The notes beneath the pieces are model-generated. The model saw only the letters and a program-made list of their open reading frames with translations. It was not told the origin of the DNA and made no database searches. A program made the translations under genes and the position numbers. This document shows, piece after piece, positions 48,727-56,159 of a DNA stretch of 64,000 bases. The number at the start of each line of letters is the position of its first letter. Position 1 is the stretch's first letter. This DNA comes from Verrucomicrobiaceae bacterium (GTDB lineage Bacteria > Verrucomicrobiota > Verrucomicrobiia > Verrucomicrobiales > Verrucomicrobiaceae): NCBI GenBank assembly GCA_947466075.1, contig CANIBP010000005.1, positions 102,315-166,314 on the forward strand, read 5' to 3'.

Positions 48727-49008
48727 GTGAGCGCTGGAGTGATTTTGTTAATCACGCTTCATTCAAATCCAACTGAATCGAAGCAAGTGAAACAAACTAT
48801 AATCTCCAGCACCAAAGAAAATAAACCCCCTACCATTGATGGGCGGTTAGCACTTCGCATCCCCGAGGTGGCCCAGGCTCTCGGCATCTCAAAAACGAGC
48901 GTTAGAAGGCTAATCAAGCGCGGTCACCTGAAGCCACTCCGTATCCTGCGACATGTGCTCGTGCCAGTGGAGCAACTTTCCAAATTGGTAAATGGCGAAT
49001 GCTCATAG
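48727..49008 (+). CDS. Excisionase-like MerR/HTH_17 DNA-binding protein
   Basis: A 93-residue protein. Residues about 40-90 form a winged helix of the excisionase type: ALRIPEVAQALGISKTSVRRLIKRGHLKPLRI and VLVPVEQLSKLV, where the HTH is followed by a short wing. The first 35 residues are polar and may be leader, since the GTG start is weakly supported. Such proteins control excision or replication genes of mobile elements. Its position close to the tRNA fragment and ahead of the primase-like gene fits that. The stop overlaps the ATG of a 48-aa ORF. Confidence 0.75.
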   Translation: MSAGVILLITLHSNPTESKQVKQTIISSTKENKPPTIDGRLALRIPEVAQALGISKTSVRRLIKRGHLKPLRILRHVLVPVEQLSKLVNGECS

Positions 49009-49145
49009 GGTCGAGCGATTCGCAAGGCCAACACGACAACCGCGAAGCAGCCCGCATGAACGATCAATCGCTGGCCAGCGCTCAGATGGCGCTGTCGCTA
49101 TTCCCTCACCCGAACAGTCACGAGTCTTTGGTTTATGAACAATAG
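48999..49145 (+). CDS. Small bridging ORF of 48 codons
   Basis: An open frame from ATG 48999 to TAG 49145 encodes MLIGSSDSQGQHDNREAARM, then NDQSLASAQMALSLFPHPNS and HESLVYEQ. Its start lies in the last codons of the HTH gene (atgctcatag), and its stop lies in the first codons of the primase-like gene (atgaacaatag). This arrangement would couple translation of the two larger genes. The protein has no recognised motif. It may be a real small protein or only a coupling device. Confidence 0.4.
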   Translation: MLIGSSDSQGQHDNREAARMNDQSLASAQMALSLFPHPNSHESLVYEQ

Positions 49146-51651
49146 TAACGCAAGTGCGCAAGACTGTGCATCGCAGGCTCCTCATGAATGGGCAGATCCA
49201 CCCTCGATTCCGGGAGTCGATCCGAACACCGTAAAAGCGGCAGGCATCAGGCGCATCAGTGCCGAAGAGGCTTTGAAAAAGTTTGATCTCTACGCACCTG
49301 GGATCGTGTTCCCCTATTTTGATCTAGACGGGCAACCAATCCTAGATCGTGACGAGCCATTTTCCCGTCTTCGAACTGATGATATTTGTGACGGGAAATT
49401 GTATCACCGACGCAACGATGCTCCGGCTTTTCCATACTTACCACCGCATCTTCGAAATGGCAGCACACGGGCCGGTCAGCCGATTGTGGTGGTAGAGAGG
49501 GAGGAGCAGGCCTTGGCGCTTGGTGACAGCGGTCACTTTCAAGCGCTGGGGCTCAATGATGTCGATGCCTATGGCCTTCCAGATTCGGAGTTCCCCTTTC
49601 CCGTTGGTCAGCAGCTAGAAAAGGCCCTGGATCGCAACCCTTCAGCGTCCATCTACTTTGGCGGAGACAAGGACACCTTGTTCAACGCATTTTTTTACTC
49701 CGCTGCACTGAATTTTCGCGTCGTCTTCAAAAGACGAGTTAGCCTCATGCAGGTGCCTCTCGACGCTCCAGGCAACGGCTTTGACGAGTGCCGCTCAGTC
49801 ATGAGCGCTGAAGATTTCGCCAAATTCGCCAGTGATCTTGCTAAACCACCTAACGCGATAGAGGTCAGCGAGAAGACGTCCGCAGGCAGGCTTGCGATGG
49901 CTTCTGTTCGAAGGCAGCAACAGGCCATCAAACGCGCCTGTGAGGATGACGATGGAAGGCACACCATCATGGAGGGCTTTATCAGGCTATGTGCGGGCCT
50001 CCGCATTCTGCGCGACCAGCTGTCCGAAGAGGATCTGGTTAAATTCGCCGAGGACCATCTCGGCGCAAAACGTCGCGCACTCAAGAATGCAATCAAAGAT
50101 AAGGTGATTGAAATGCAGGCGGACCTGCCATCCCAGACGCCCGCTGACACGAGCGACACAACGATCCATAAAGATGCCCCAACCGGCGTGTGGACGAAGC
50201 AGGTGGTCGAGGTTCTAGGACCAGTCACCTACTTTCGTGCAGGCCATTTTTGTGATGTGACGGGAGATAGTGTTGAAAGCTACGATGCCGCCCGCCTGGC
50301 CTGCTTCACTGATCTGCCCGAGCGTTGTCAATTCGTCCGCAAGGGCAAGAACGGACTGTCACCGTCACCGCTCACTGAGAGCGAGGCAAAACTCGTTATC
50401 GGGGCAGCCTGGCTTTATCCGGACCTAATCCGCCCTATCAAAGTGCTCGCCAAGGTTCCGGCGCTGGTATGGGATGGAACGGAAGCACGCGTAGTGTCGG
50501 GCTACGACAGACGCCTGGAGATTCATGCGGAGGGAACAATTGCCGAATTACCCACTGTCCCTGAGGCTGCCGCACTAGTGCTGGAACTCCTGCAGGACTT
50601 CCAATTCCCAACACCCTTCGATAAAGCACGAGCTGTCGCATTTTTGCTCGCTCCATGCCTGGCTAGATCCGGGATCTTGGGCGAAGGAGGACGGGTTCCA
50701 TTCTTCTTCGTCACGAAGGATCAGCGAGCTGCAGGGGCAGGTTTTCTCGCTAAGGTAGTCGCTGCGGTTTACGGCATGAAGCCGAAGGCAGTGTCCCTGC
50801 TAAAATCGAATCCTGAGCGATGTAAAGAGGGGATCTCCAAGGCGCTCTGTGGCGGAAACGCACTCATCTACTTGGACAACGTCACGAAAAATGATCTGCG
50901 TGACCTGAGCTTTCTCGAATCTTTGCTTACTGAACCCATTTTTGAAGCACGTGCTCCATACGTTCAGGCTGAACTGGACGTTACGTCCGAGGTCTTCGCA
51001 GGAACCTCTAACGGCGCGGTGTTGTCAGACGACCTCGCTTCGAGAACCTGTCTGATTCGCATTTGCAAGCGCCCAGATAGCTACTCATTCCGGACATGGG
51101 AAGAGGGAGGACTCATCGACCACATCGTCGCTGCTCGTCCACAGATTCTAGCCGCTGTTTACAGCCTCGTGATTGAGTATGCACAAAAAGGACATTCCAC
51201 TGGTGGTCGGGTGACCGGATTCCGCTTTCCTGCTTGGGAGCGAGCGACATCTTGGATTCTTGAGCACTGCTTCGCACTGAGGCTGTTCGAGGACGACTAC
51301 AAAATGATGCAGGACTCGATGAGCGATCCGAACTATGATCTCCTTATCAGCCTTTTGCGCGCTGTCGCCAAACGTCGTCCTGGTGAAGAGGTCACTGCTC
51401 GGGACATCGCAGAGATTGGAAGTGCGGAAGGTGTGTTCAATGAGGAACAAGACTCTGGGCCATTGTTCATTGGAAAGCTCCTGAAACGCCACTTTGATTC
51501 GGACGGTGTGCGGGTGCTCGGTGGCATATTCAAAATTACCCGAGAAAGCAAAAAGTCTGTTTCATCGAACTACGAAGCACTAAAGTGTTATAGGGTTGAA
51601 ATTATTGGGTCCGCAACGGCAGAGGGCCACACTACGGCTCAGACGACTTGA
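49135..51651 (+). CDS. Primase/helicase-like replication protein with a degenerate P-loop
   Basis: An 838-residue protein. The N-terminal third has a TOPRIM-like look as in DUF3854 primases of mobile elements: PIVVVEREEQALALGD near residue 120, then IYFGGDKDTLFNAFFYS. The C-terminal part from about 500 resembles an SF3/AAA-type replicative ATPase: PFFFVTKDQRAAGAGFLAKV in the Walker A place, ALIYLDNV at about 576 (Walker B-like), and FAGTSNGAVLSDDLASR at about 623-637 (sensor Asn and Arg finger). The Lys of the P-loop is missing (AAGAG instead of GTGKT/S). It probably starts replication of the element, but the ATPase may be inactive. The family assignment is tentative. Confidence 0.6.
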   Translation: MNNSNASAQDCASQAPHEWADPPSIPGVDPNTVKAAGIRRISAEEALKKFDLYAPGIVFPYFDLDGQPILDRDEPFSRLRTDDICDGKLYHRRNDAPAFPYLPPHLRNGSTRAGQPIVVVEREEQALALGDSGHFQALGLNDVDAYGLPDSEFPFPVGQQLEKALDRNPSASIYFGGDKDTLFNAFFYSAALNFRVVFKRRVSLMQVPLDAPGNGFDECRSVMSAEDFAKFASDLAKPPNAIEVSEKTSAGRLAMASVRRQQQAIKRACEDDDGRHTIMEGFIRLCAGLRILRDQLSEEDLVKFAEDHLGAKRRALKNAIKDKVIEMQADLPSQTPADTSDTTIHKDAPTGVWTKQVVEVLGPVTYFRAGHFCDVTGDSVESYDAARLACFTDLPERCQFVRKGKNGLSPSPLTESEAKLVIGAAWLYPDLIRPIKVLAKVPALVWDGTEARVVSGYDRRLEIHAEGTIAELPTVPEAAALVLELLQDFQFPTPFDKARAVAFLLAPCLARSGILGEGGRVPFFFVTKDQRAAGAGFLAKVVAAVYGMKPKAVSLLKSNPERCKEGISKALCGGNALIYLDNVTKNDLRDLSFLESLLTEPIFEARAPYVQAELDVTSEVFAGTSNGAVLSDDLASRTCLIRICKRPDSYSFRTWEEGGLIDHIVAARPQILAAVYSLVIEYAQKGHSTGGRVTGFRFPAWERATSWILEHCFALRLFEDDYKMMQDSMSDPNYDLLISLLRAVAKRRPGEEVTARDIAEIGSAEGVFNEEQDSGPLFIGKLLKRHFDSDGVRVLGGIFKITRESKKSVSSNYEALKCYRVEIIGSATAEGHTTAQTT

Positions 51652-51879
51652 GAATGACTGAGCCTGAGGCCACGCTTGGGACATAGGCGGATGGCACGAG
51701 TTCTGGCGCTGGTGGTCCATCTTGGTTGGGAAAAGTGAGCGCTTTTCACCGGGGTGAATGAGCCCCCGCAGACCCGGCTGAAAGTCCGATGTTTCGTGTC
51801 TTCGGGAAAATTATTTCTATTTTTGTCATTCTACCTTTGAAATATATTTTCTCACAGTGGAGATATTAATAGATTTCAA

Positions 51880-51906
51880 CCGGGATAGCCGGGATAGCCG
51901 GGATGG
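51880..51906. repeat. Three tandem 9-bp repeats
   Basis: The unit ccgggatag occurs twice in a row, followed by ccgggatgg, giving 27 bp of direct repeats. Short tandem sites next to a replication gene can be iterons for an initiator protein, but three 9-mers are few, and this is only a suggestion. Confidence 0.6.
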
Positions 51907-51975
51907 CGGCGTATAGTTTGTTTGAAATGTCATGGCTAATGGCCGTGACATGTCGATTGAGGATTTGTATGGCAG

Positions 51976-52014
51976 AAAACACCCCTTCTGCCCCAAAGGC
52001 AGAAGGGGTGTTTT
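51976..52014. terminator. Perfect 17-bp bidirectional terminator hairpin
   Basis: The arms aaaacaccccttctgcc (51976-51992) and ggcagaaggggtgtttt (51998-52014) are exact inverted copies around a 5-base loop. The A-run on the left and T-run on the right make it a strong intrinsic terminator for both strands. It lies 325 bp after the primase-like gene and has no gene directly on its other side. Confidence 0.85.
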
Positions 52015-52564
52015 GCTGATCTCCACGTTGGCAATCGTCGCTCTTCGAACCCTGTTTTAGAAAGCTAAAGAAAATCGGGTCTTTTTGGGTCAAAATTGGG
52101 CTAGATTAGCAGAGAATTTATTCCCTATCGACTTAGTAGTCTTTGCTTTCGGTGATGAAACTTAACGATGCCCGCCTTCTTATTGAGGCTCACGCCTTCG
52201 ATACAGGAGGTGAGCACCTTGGCTTTTCGAAAACGGACATGATCGATTGTCCGCTGATGAGGTGAAGAAAAATGCGCCTGAACGGCCTTGCAGGAAGGAG
52301 GAGTATGAGCAGAGGAATGTTTCATTCACCCCGGTGCAGGAAATGGCATCTGAGTTTTGAAAATGCGTTCCTCATTTTGAAATGTTGGGGTGATTTCAAT
52401 CGTGGAGGAGCCTTTTGAAAATGAAGTCCTATTTTTATGAGGGATGACCTCTGGCGGCAATTGTTGGTGCAGGGCCGGGCACCGAGTTAGCAAGCGTATC
52501 GTAGTGGAGGAGTATCAGCCTGCCTTGACCTCTATCTGGCGTCAGTGGTAAGAATTAATTATTC

Positions 52565-53008
52565 ATGAACACCACTGACACTGACTTTCAAATCATCGAA
52601 GATCGGCAGGATGACAATATCGGCACTGTGCTCTTGGCAGAAGGCTACACACCGGGGAAAGGAGCGCTGGTCTTTCTCGGGAAGATCAGCGGATCATTCA
52701 AGGTGCTGGCCCAGAATGCGCGCAGGAGGTTTGAATATCGTGCGTCAGTGAAGCCGCCTACTGGTTGGAAAATGGCATTTGCCTTGCCACGTGGATTTGA
52801 ACTTGGATTCGGAGATCCTGCATCGGGTGAGGAGGCATCGGTCTCCCTCATCGAGTTTGGTGTTGAGTTACGTGGTATTCCCGGAAGCGATCCCACCGTA
52901 TTGATAAATGTAGGCATTAAAGACCTCAAATCTGAGCGGAAGTGGTATGCTGCCTGTGGGTATGATGTCCTTTGGTTCGGTGAGACATCAGGCTCCTCAG
53001 TGTCTTGA
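52565..53008 (+). CDS. Hypothetical protein, 147 residues
   Basis: I do not recognise this protein. It starts MNTTDTDFQIIEDRQDDNIG and is predicted to be soluble and beta-rich (GALVFLGKISGSFKVLAQ, GWKMAFALPRGFELGF, SLIEFGVELRGI), ending with a Ser-rich tail. There is no signal peptide or membrane segment. The gene follows the 0.9-kb repeat region and converges on the AbiEi gene. Codon use looks like real coding sequence. Product unknown. Confidence 0.6.
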   Translation: MNTTDTDFQIIEDRQDDNIGTVLLAEGYTPGKGALVFLGKISGSFKVLAQNARRRFEYRASVKPPTGWKMAFALPRGFELGFGDPASGEEASVSLIEFGVELRGIPGSDPTVLINVGIKDLKSERKWYAACGYDVLWFGETSGSSVS

Positions 53009-53077
53009 GCGTGGTTCGTCCGAGGGTGGCTTGGTTGCATCATATTCCATTCTTGGGGCTGTCCTCATCAGTGTCCC

Positions 53078-53836
53078 TTATAATCGCTCATTTTCGATTG
53101 AGCCGGAAGATCGTCTTGAAAGCGGCTCACTCCCACGGTGGCACGAATGGAGTCTGCCCGCTCTCGACGGAGATTGTTTTGAGCCGATCACGGACGGAGG
53201 CCGCGACGTTGGTGAGTTTGTCCTTTTTGTTAAGGCCACGATGCTTTCAAAATAGGGGCGCATGATGTTCGTCATCCGACAGAGCCGGGCGATCTTCGAA
53301 AGCTCATCGGCACTGGCCTTCTTCTTTCGCCAGGCATCCCGCAGGGCTTCGACGGCCAGGTTGATGCCGACCTTGCTGCGGTATTTGAAACAATCGACCA
53401 CGGTCTTGGCCGGACTTGTGATCCTGACCTTCACTCCGGAGATAAGGTGTTCTTGGATGCCAGCACGATACGCATTGGGAGAGGCCCAAGAGACCTCAAG
53501 CTGGGGATTCGACATCCGAGGCCGCTGGACACCCACGGGCAGCATGACATACACATTGGAGGGGTTCTCCGTGGTGAGTTCATGGAAACGGAGGGCCGAG
53601 AGCAGGCAGATCACCGCCTTGGGCGAGCGGGCGGCCACCTCAGCCAGGGAAACATGGGCATCCACATGCGCATTCGGAGCTGTGTAGAGTCCACGCTGTG
53701 CTTTTTGAAGCACTCCTTGATCCACAAGCTTCCGTAGCTGCATTCGCGACAACCCACGAGCTTCCAGCTCCCTTGTGCGGACAAGGCGCTTTTGCACCAG
53801 ATTCAGCACTTCGCGCTTTTTGGTTTCTGGCAGCAT
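53078..53836 (-). CDS. AbiEi-like antitoxin (type IV toxin-antitoxin family)
   Basis: The frame encodes 252 residues. An N-terminal winged helix (TRELEARGLSRMQLRKLVDQGVLQKAQRGLY) is followed by the AbiEi core: ICLLSALRFHELTTENPSNV, SGVKVRITSPAKTVVDCFKY and LAVEALRDAW. AbiEi represses its own promoter and offsets the AbiEii nucleotidyltransferase toxin. I chose ATG 53836 because it follows a strong inverted repeat (53843-53890). After MRPYFESIVALTK the last 50 residues (PTSRPPSVIGSKQSPSR) are unlike the family, and the alternative frame there resembles the start of AbiEii, so the natural stop has probably been lost. No full toxin gene is present. Confidence 0.75.
   Translation of the reverse strand: MLPETKKREVLNLVQKRLVRTRELEARGLSRMQLRKLVDQGVLQKAQRGLYTAPNAHVDAHVSLAEVAARSPKAVICLLSALRFHELTTENPSNVYVMLPVGVQRPRMSNPQLEVSWASPNAYRAGIQEHLISGVKVRITSPAKTVVDCFKYRSKVGINLAVEALRDAWRKKKASADELSKIARLCRMTNIMRPYFESIVALTKRTNSPTSRPPSVIGSKQSPSRAGRLHSCHRGSEPLSRRSSGSIENERL
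53127..53239 (-). pseudogene. Possible N-terminal remnant of the AbiEii toxin
   Basis: In the minus-strand frame shifted from the AbiEi frame, the sequence reads LTNVAASVRDRLKTISVESG and stops after QTPFVPPWE. The NVAASVRxRL opening is typical of AbiEii/AbiGii nucleotidyltransferase toxins, which usually overlap the AbiEi end. The GTG at 53239 would start it only with a 1-base shift. No nucleotidyltransferase core follows, so at most 30 codons remain. Confidence 0.4.
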
Positions 53837-53842
53837 GGCAAT

Positions 53843-53890
53843 ATTTACATCATCACTCAACAAACTGTTAAGTTGAGTGATATTGTAAAT
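53843..53890. promoter_or_regulatory. Inverted-repeat operator of the AbiEi gene
   Basis: The 19-bp arms atttacatcatcactcaac (53843-53861) and gttgagtgatattgtaaat (53872-53890) match at 17 of 19 positions around a 10-bp spacer. The site begins 7 bp before the AbiEi ATG, and AbiEi proteins are known to repress their own promoters through inverted repeats. Confidence 0.75.
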
Positions 53891-53900
53891 AAGGCTGAGA

Positions 53901-55067
53901 TCAGTTGGCAATCTTCCACAGATCAACAATCGGCGCTTTGCCGTAAACACGACTGGTCCACTTACCGTCACGCTCGTCGTGCGATTTGTTCAGAAACTGC
54001 CAGCACCCCACCAATCCCGTCGAGGCTGTGAGGCGGTTCATCATGCAGTCTCGAACTTCGCGCGCGGACAGCGCCCGCTTCCAGACACGCACATCCGTCA
54101 GGCGTCCCCGGAACTGCTCGTCCCAAAGGCCGCCGTTGTGAACTCCACGCGCCAACGTAATGCGCGATACGGACTGCGACTTGATAACCTTGTGCTCCTT
54201 CCGGGTGTCCAAGCACCCGTTGATGTAAAGACAGACATCGTTTTCAGAAATCACCAGAGCCACATGGGACCAAGCGTCCGGGGGCACAGCCAGACGACCA
54301 ACGATGTTGGCAAGACCGATGTTGGTGAGGCTGACGGTGATTTTCTTGTCTTTCCAAATGATCAGGCGTTCCCAGCCGATCACATCATTACCATCGTAAA
54401 TGATCCTGCCGTCGTTTCCATTCTTGAACGGATGGACCCACAGGCAGTAGGTCGCGTGGTTTCCGTCCATATTCTTCGACGGGACGCCAAGTGAAACCGC
54501 GCCTTCGGAGGCAACTTCAATGGCAGATCCGCTCCATGAAACAAATCCTGATGGCGGAGACATTCCTTTGAATATCTGAGCCTCCACCTCATCCACCATT
54601 CGTTGGGCTTCAACCGCCTCCTGATCTCGATGTTGAAGAAGAGCGGACTTGATATACTCGCGCAGGCGGACCGCATACTGTTCGCGAATCCCCACCAGTC
54701 GCTCTTCCTGCTGAAAAGACCGCTGGATTGCCGTTGCATGAAAACGCTGGCGTAGGGAAGTGATGGCTGGCAAAGCCGCCTCTCCTTTGGGCACGTTCAA
54801 GGAATTCTGCAGCAGCTTCAGCTCGTCCGAGTAGGCCAACGCATCGGCAACTTCTCCGGCAGACCGTGCGGCGTTCGAGGCTTTGGTGATGGCGCTCCGA
54901 TAGTTTTCGATGGAGATGCCATCCGCAGGACCTGATGCCCTAGCCTGCTCAAGTGAGCGTGCATACGCATCACGAATTGCCTCCAAAGTCGCCGGACCTT
55001 CGGCGGCCAATGGCATTTGGGAAAGCGCCAGCATGAGAATGCATCCGGCTAATTTGAGTGAGTTCAT
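53901..55067 (-). CDS. Secreted coiled-coil protein with a LamG-like domain
   Basis: A 388-residue exported protein: signal peptide MNSLKLAGCILMLALSQMPLAA, a helical/coiled-coil region (about 25-165; SLRQRFHATAIQRSFQQEERL), and a concanavalin A-like/LamG domain (about 180-370; HATYCLWVHPFKNG, AWSHVALVISENDVCLYING, GRLTDVRVWKRALSAREV). LamG domains of this pattern bind glycans or proteins and are very common in Planctomycetes and Verrucomicrobia. This suggests the segment has picked up host-type genes. It lies directly upstream of the AbiEi operator on the same strand. Function unknown. Confidence 0.7.
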   Translation of the reverse strand: MNSLKLAGCILMLALSQMPLAAEGPATLEAIRDAYARSLEQARASGPADGISIENYRSAITKASNAARSAGEVADALAYSDELKLLQNSLNVPKGEAALPAITSLRQRFHATAIQRSFQQEERLVGIREQYAVRLREYIKSALLQHRDQEAVEAQRMVDEVEAQIFKGMSPPSGFVSWSGSAIEVASEGAVSLGVPSKNMDGNHATYCLWVHPFKNGNDGRIIYDGNDVIGWERLIIWKDKKITVSLTNIGLANIVGRLAVPPDAWSHVALVISENDVCLYINGCLDTRKEHKVIKSQSVSRITLARGVHNGGLWDEQFRGRLTDVRVWKRALSAREVRDCMMNRLTASTGLVGCWQFLNKSHDERDGKWTSRVYGKAPIVDLWKIAN

Positions 55068-55207
55068 GGAAATTAAAATCGAAGGACTGGGCGATCATTC
55101 GCAAACTGCCGGAATGACAGCTCGCCATGTCTGCTTTCTAAATGCGCAAGGCACCGTGTCCTAATACGGACATCCTTCATTTGGATTTCAAGCCCTAGTT
55201 TTGCAGC

Positions 55208-55462
55208 TTGAGCCAGAATGACGCCGAACGATTTGCCGAAGCTCTCGCCGCTGTATTTACAGAGGCGAGGGAGCAGGCTGGCCTTTCGCAGAAGAAACTC
55301 GCTGACATAAGCGGCGTTGGACGCACAGGCATCGTCACTTTTGAAGCGGGTGACCGCAACATCTCGATGCTGCTCTGTAAAATGCTCGCCGACGGTATTG
55401 GGCAGCCTCTGGCAGACTTGGTCGAAAAGGCAGAGCAACGAGCTAAGAAGAGAGACAAGTGA
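55208..55462 (+). CDS. Small XRE-family DNA-binding protein
   Basis: An 84-residue protein that is almost only a Cro/C1-type helix-turn-helix: AVFTEAREQAGLSQKKLADISGVGRTGIVTFEAGDRNISMLLC, with a basic tail KRDK. (Key HTH residues: LSQKKLAD and GRTGIVTFE.) The start is TTG at 55208; no ATG or GTG is available upstream in this frame. It is divergent from the LamG gene and converges on the C39-like peptidase gene. It could regulate either flank. HipB-like antitoxins have the same length, but no HipA partner is present. Confidence 0.7.
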   Translation: MSQNDAERFAEALAAVFTEAREQAGLSQKKLADISGVGRTGIVTFEAGDRNISMLLCKMLADGIGQPLADLVEKAEQRAKKRDK

Positions 55463-55486
55463 ACCGCCCTCGCAGGCGGCTCACTT
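55457..55486. terminator. Hairpin between convergent XRE and C39-like genes
   Basis: The arms aagtgaaccgcc (55457-55468) and ggcggctcactt (55475-55486) pair with one mismatch. The hairpin covers both stop codons and could terminate both convergent genes, though no long T-run follows. Confidence 0.6.
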
Positions 55487-56053
55487 GCCCCAGCAAACGA
55501 GGCCAAAGCCTCGTTGCGCCCATTTGGAGCGAGAGAACGTGGACCATGGGATTTCCTTCTTCCCGGTGAGGTGGCTGATCAATGGTAGCCCCTCGCCGGC
55601 GATGAACACGCGGTTGGGTTTCTTTCCGTATCCGTAAATCACTACCCAGTGGTCCTCGTCGGCACGCGGTGTTCGGGTGAGGGTGATGATGGGATAGCCC
55701 TGGTCGAGGGTGCTGACGATTTTCTCGAAGTCGAGGTTGTGGCGCTGGCTGACACCAATGCCGTTGGTGCGCAGACAGCGGATGAGGGGCTTGGTATCGA
55801 GTCCGTGCTCGTAGTCAGGGCAGCACTGCGCGAAGAACTTCTTCAAGGAGGCACCAGGACGGAAGGTGTGGAGGACCATGGCACCAGCCACAAAGCCGCA
55901 GGTGTAGGATTCGAGCTGGCGGTAACCCGGCAGGTCGAGCGTGCATACATCTTCTCCTCCTGGATGCTTGAGCGGATCGGGGAAGAGCCGCAGGCCGGTG
56001 GCGCTGGCGAAGACATCCAGCGCTTTCTTGGCGGATTCGGTGAAGTTGAACAT
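55481..56053 (-). CDS. C39-like papain-fold cysteine peptidase
   Basis: A 190-residue soluble protein. The layout of a C39-like peptidase is visible: Gln46 and Cys52 in RQLESYTCGFVAGAMVL, His135 in ADEDHWVVIYGYG, and Asn147 in KPNRVFIAGE as the third catalytic residue. C39 peptidases usually cut leader peptides at Gly-Gly sites within ABC exporters, but here there is no transporter, signal peptide or peptide substrate gene. A free protease of a mobile element, or a deamidase of the same fold, is possible. It is the last gene of the minus-strand block and has a C/A-rich leader ending in AAACATCATC before ATG. Confidence 0.6.
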   Translation of the reverse strand: MFNFTESAKKALDVFASATGLRLFPDPLKHPGGEDVCTLDLPGYRQLESYTCGFVAGAMVLHTFRPGASLKKFFAQCCPDYEHGLDTKPLIRCLRTNGIGVSQRHNLDFEKIVSTLDQGYPIITLTRTPRADEDHWVVIYGYGKKPNRVFIAGEGLPLISHLTGKKEIPWSTFSRSKWAQRGFGLVCWGK

Positions 56054-56115
56054 GATGATGTTTACCCTCTACAGGTAGGTGAGTGAGTATTTGAAAAGAT
56101 AAAATGAACCCACAA

Positions 56116-56147
56116 CAGCACCAGCAGACTCGCGCCTGCCAGTGCTG
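56116..56147. other. Imperfect hairpin upstream of the C39-like gene
   Basis: The hexamers cagcac (56116-56121) and gtgctg (56142-56147) form the base of a GC-rich imperfect hairpin in the gap between the DUF932 gene and the C39-like gene. It matches the hairpin-then-leader layout seen at the other genes of this block, but it is the weakest example. Confidence 0.4.
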
Positions 56148-56159
56148 ATGCGGACGGTA

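Larger units (their letters stand above)
51652..52564. other. Repeat-rich non-coding region behind the primase-like gene
   Basis: No gene is supported over 913 bp. It holds an inverted pair of the 15-mer caccggggtgaatga (51747-51761, and reversed at 52322-52336), three tandem copies of ccgggatag/ccgggatgg (51880-51906), an imperfect inverted repeat atgtcatggc/gccgtgacat (51927-51951), and a perfect 17-bp terminator hairpin (51976-52014). A 66-codon minus-strand frame (52125-52325) is open but looks random. The mixture fits a replication or transfer site, or a decayed small element. Confidence 0.5.

Noticed and set aside
52125..52325. 66-codon minus-strand frame in the repeat-rich gap
   Set aside because: Basic, random-looking composition with no motif; its start lies inside the 15-bp inverted repeat. 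Could not be supported as a gene.
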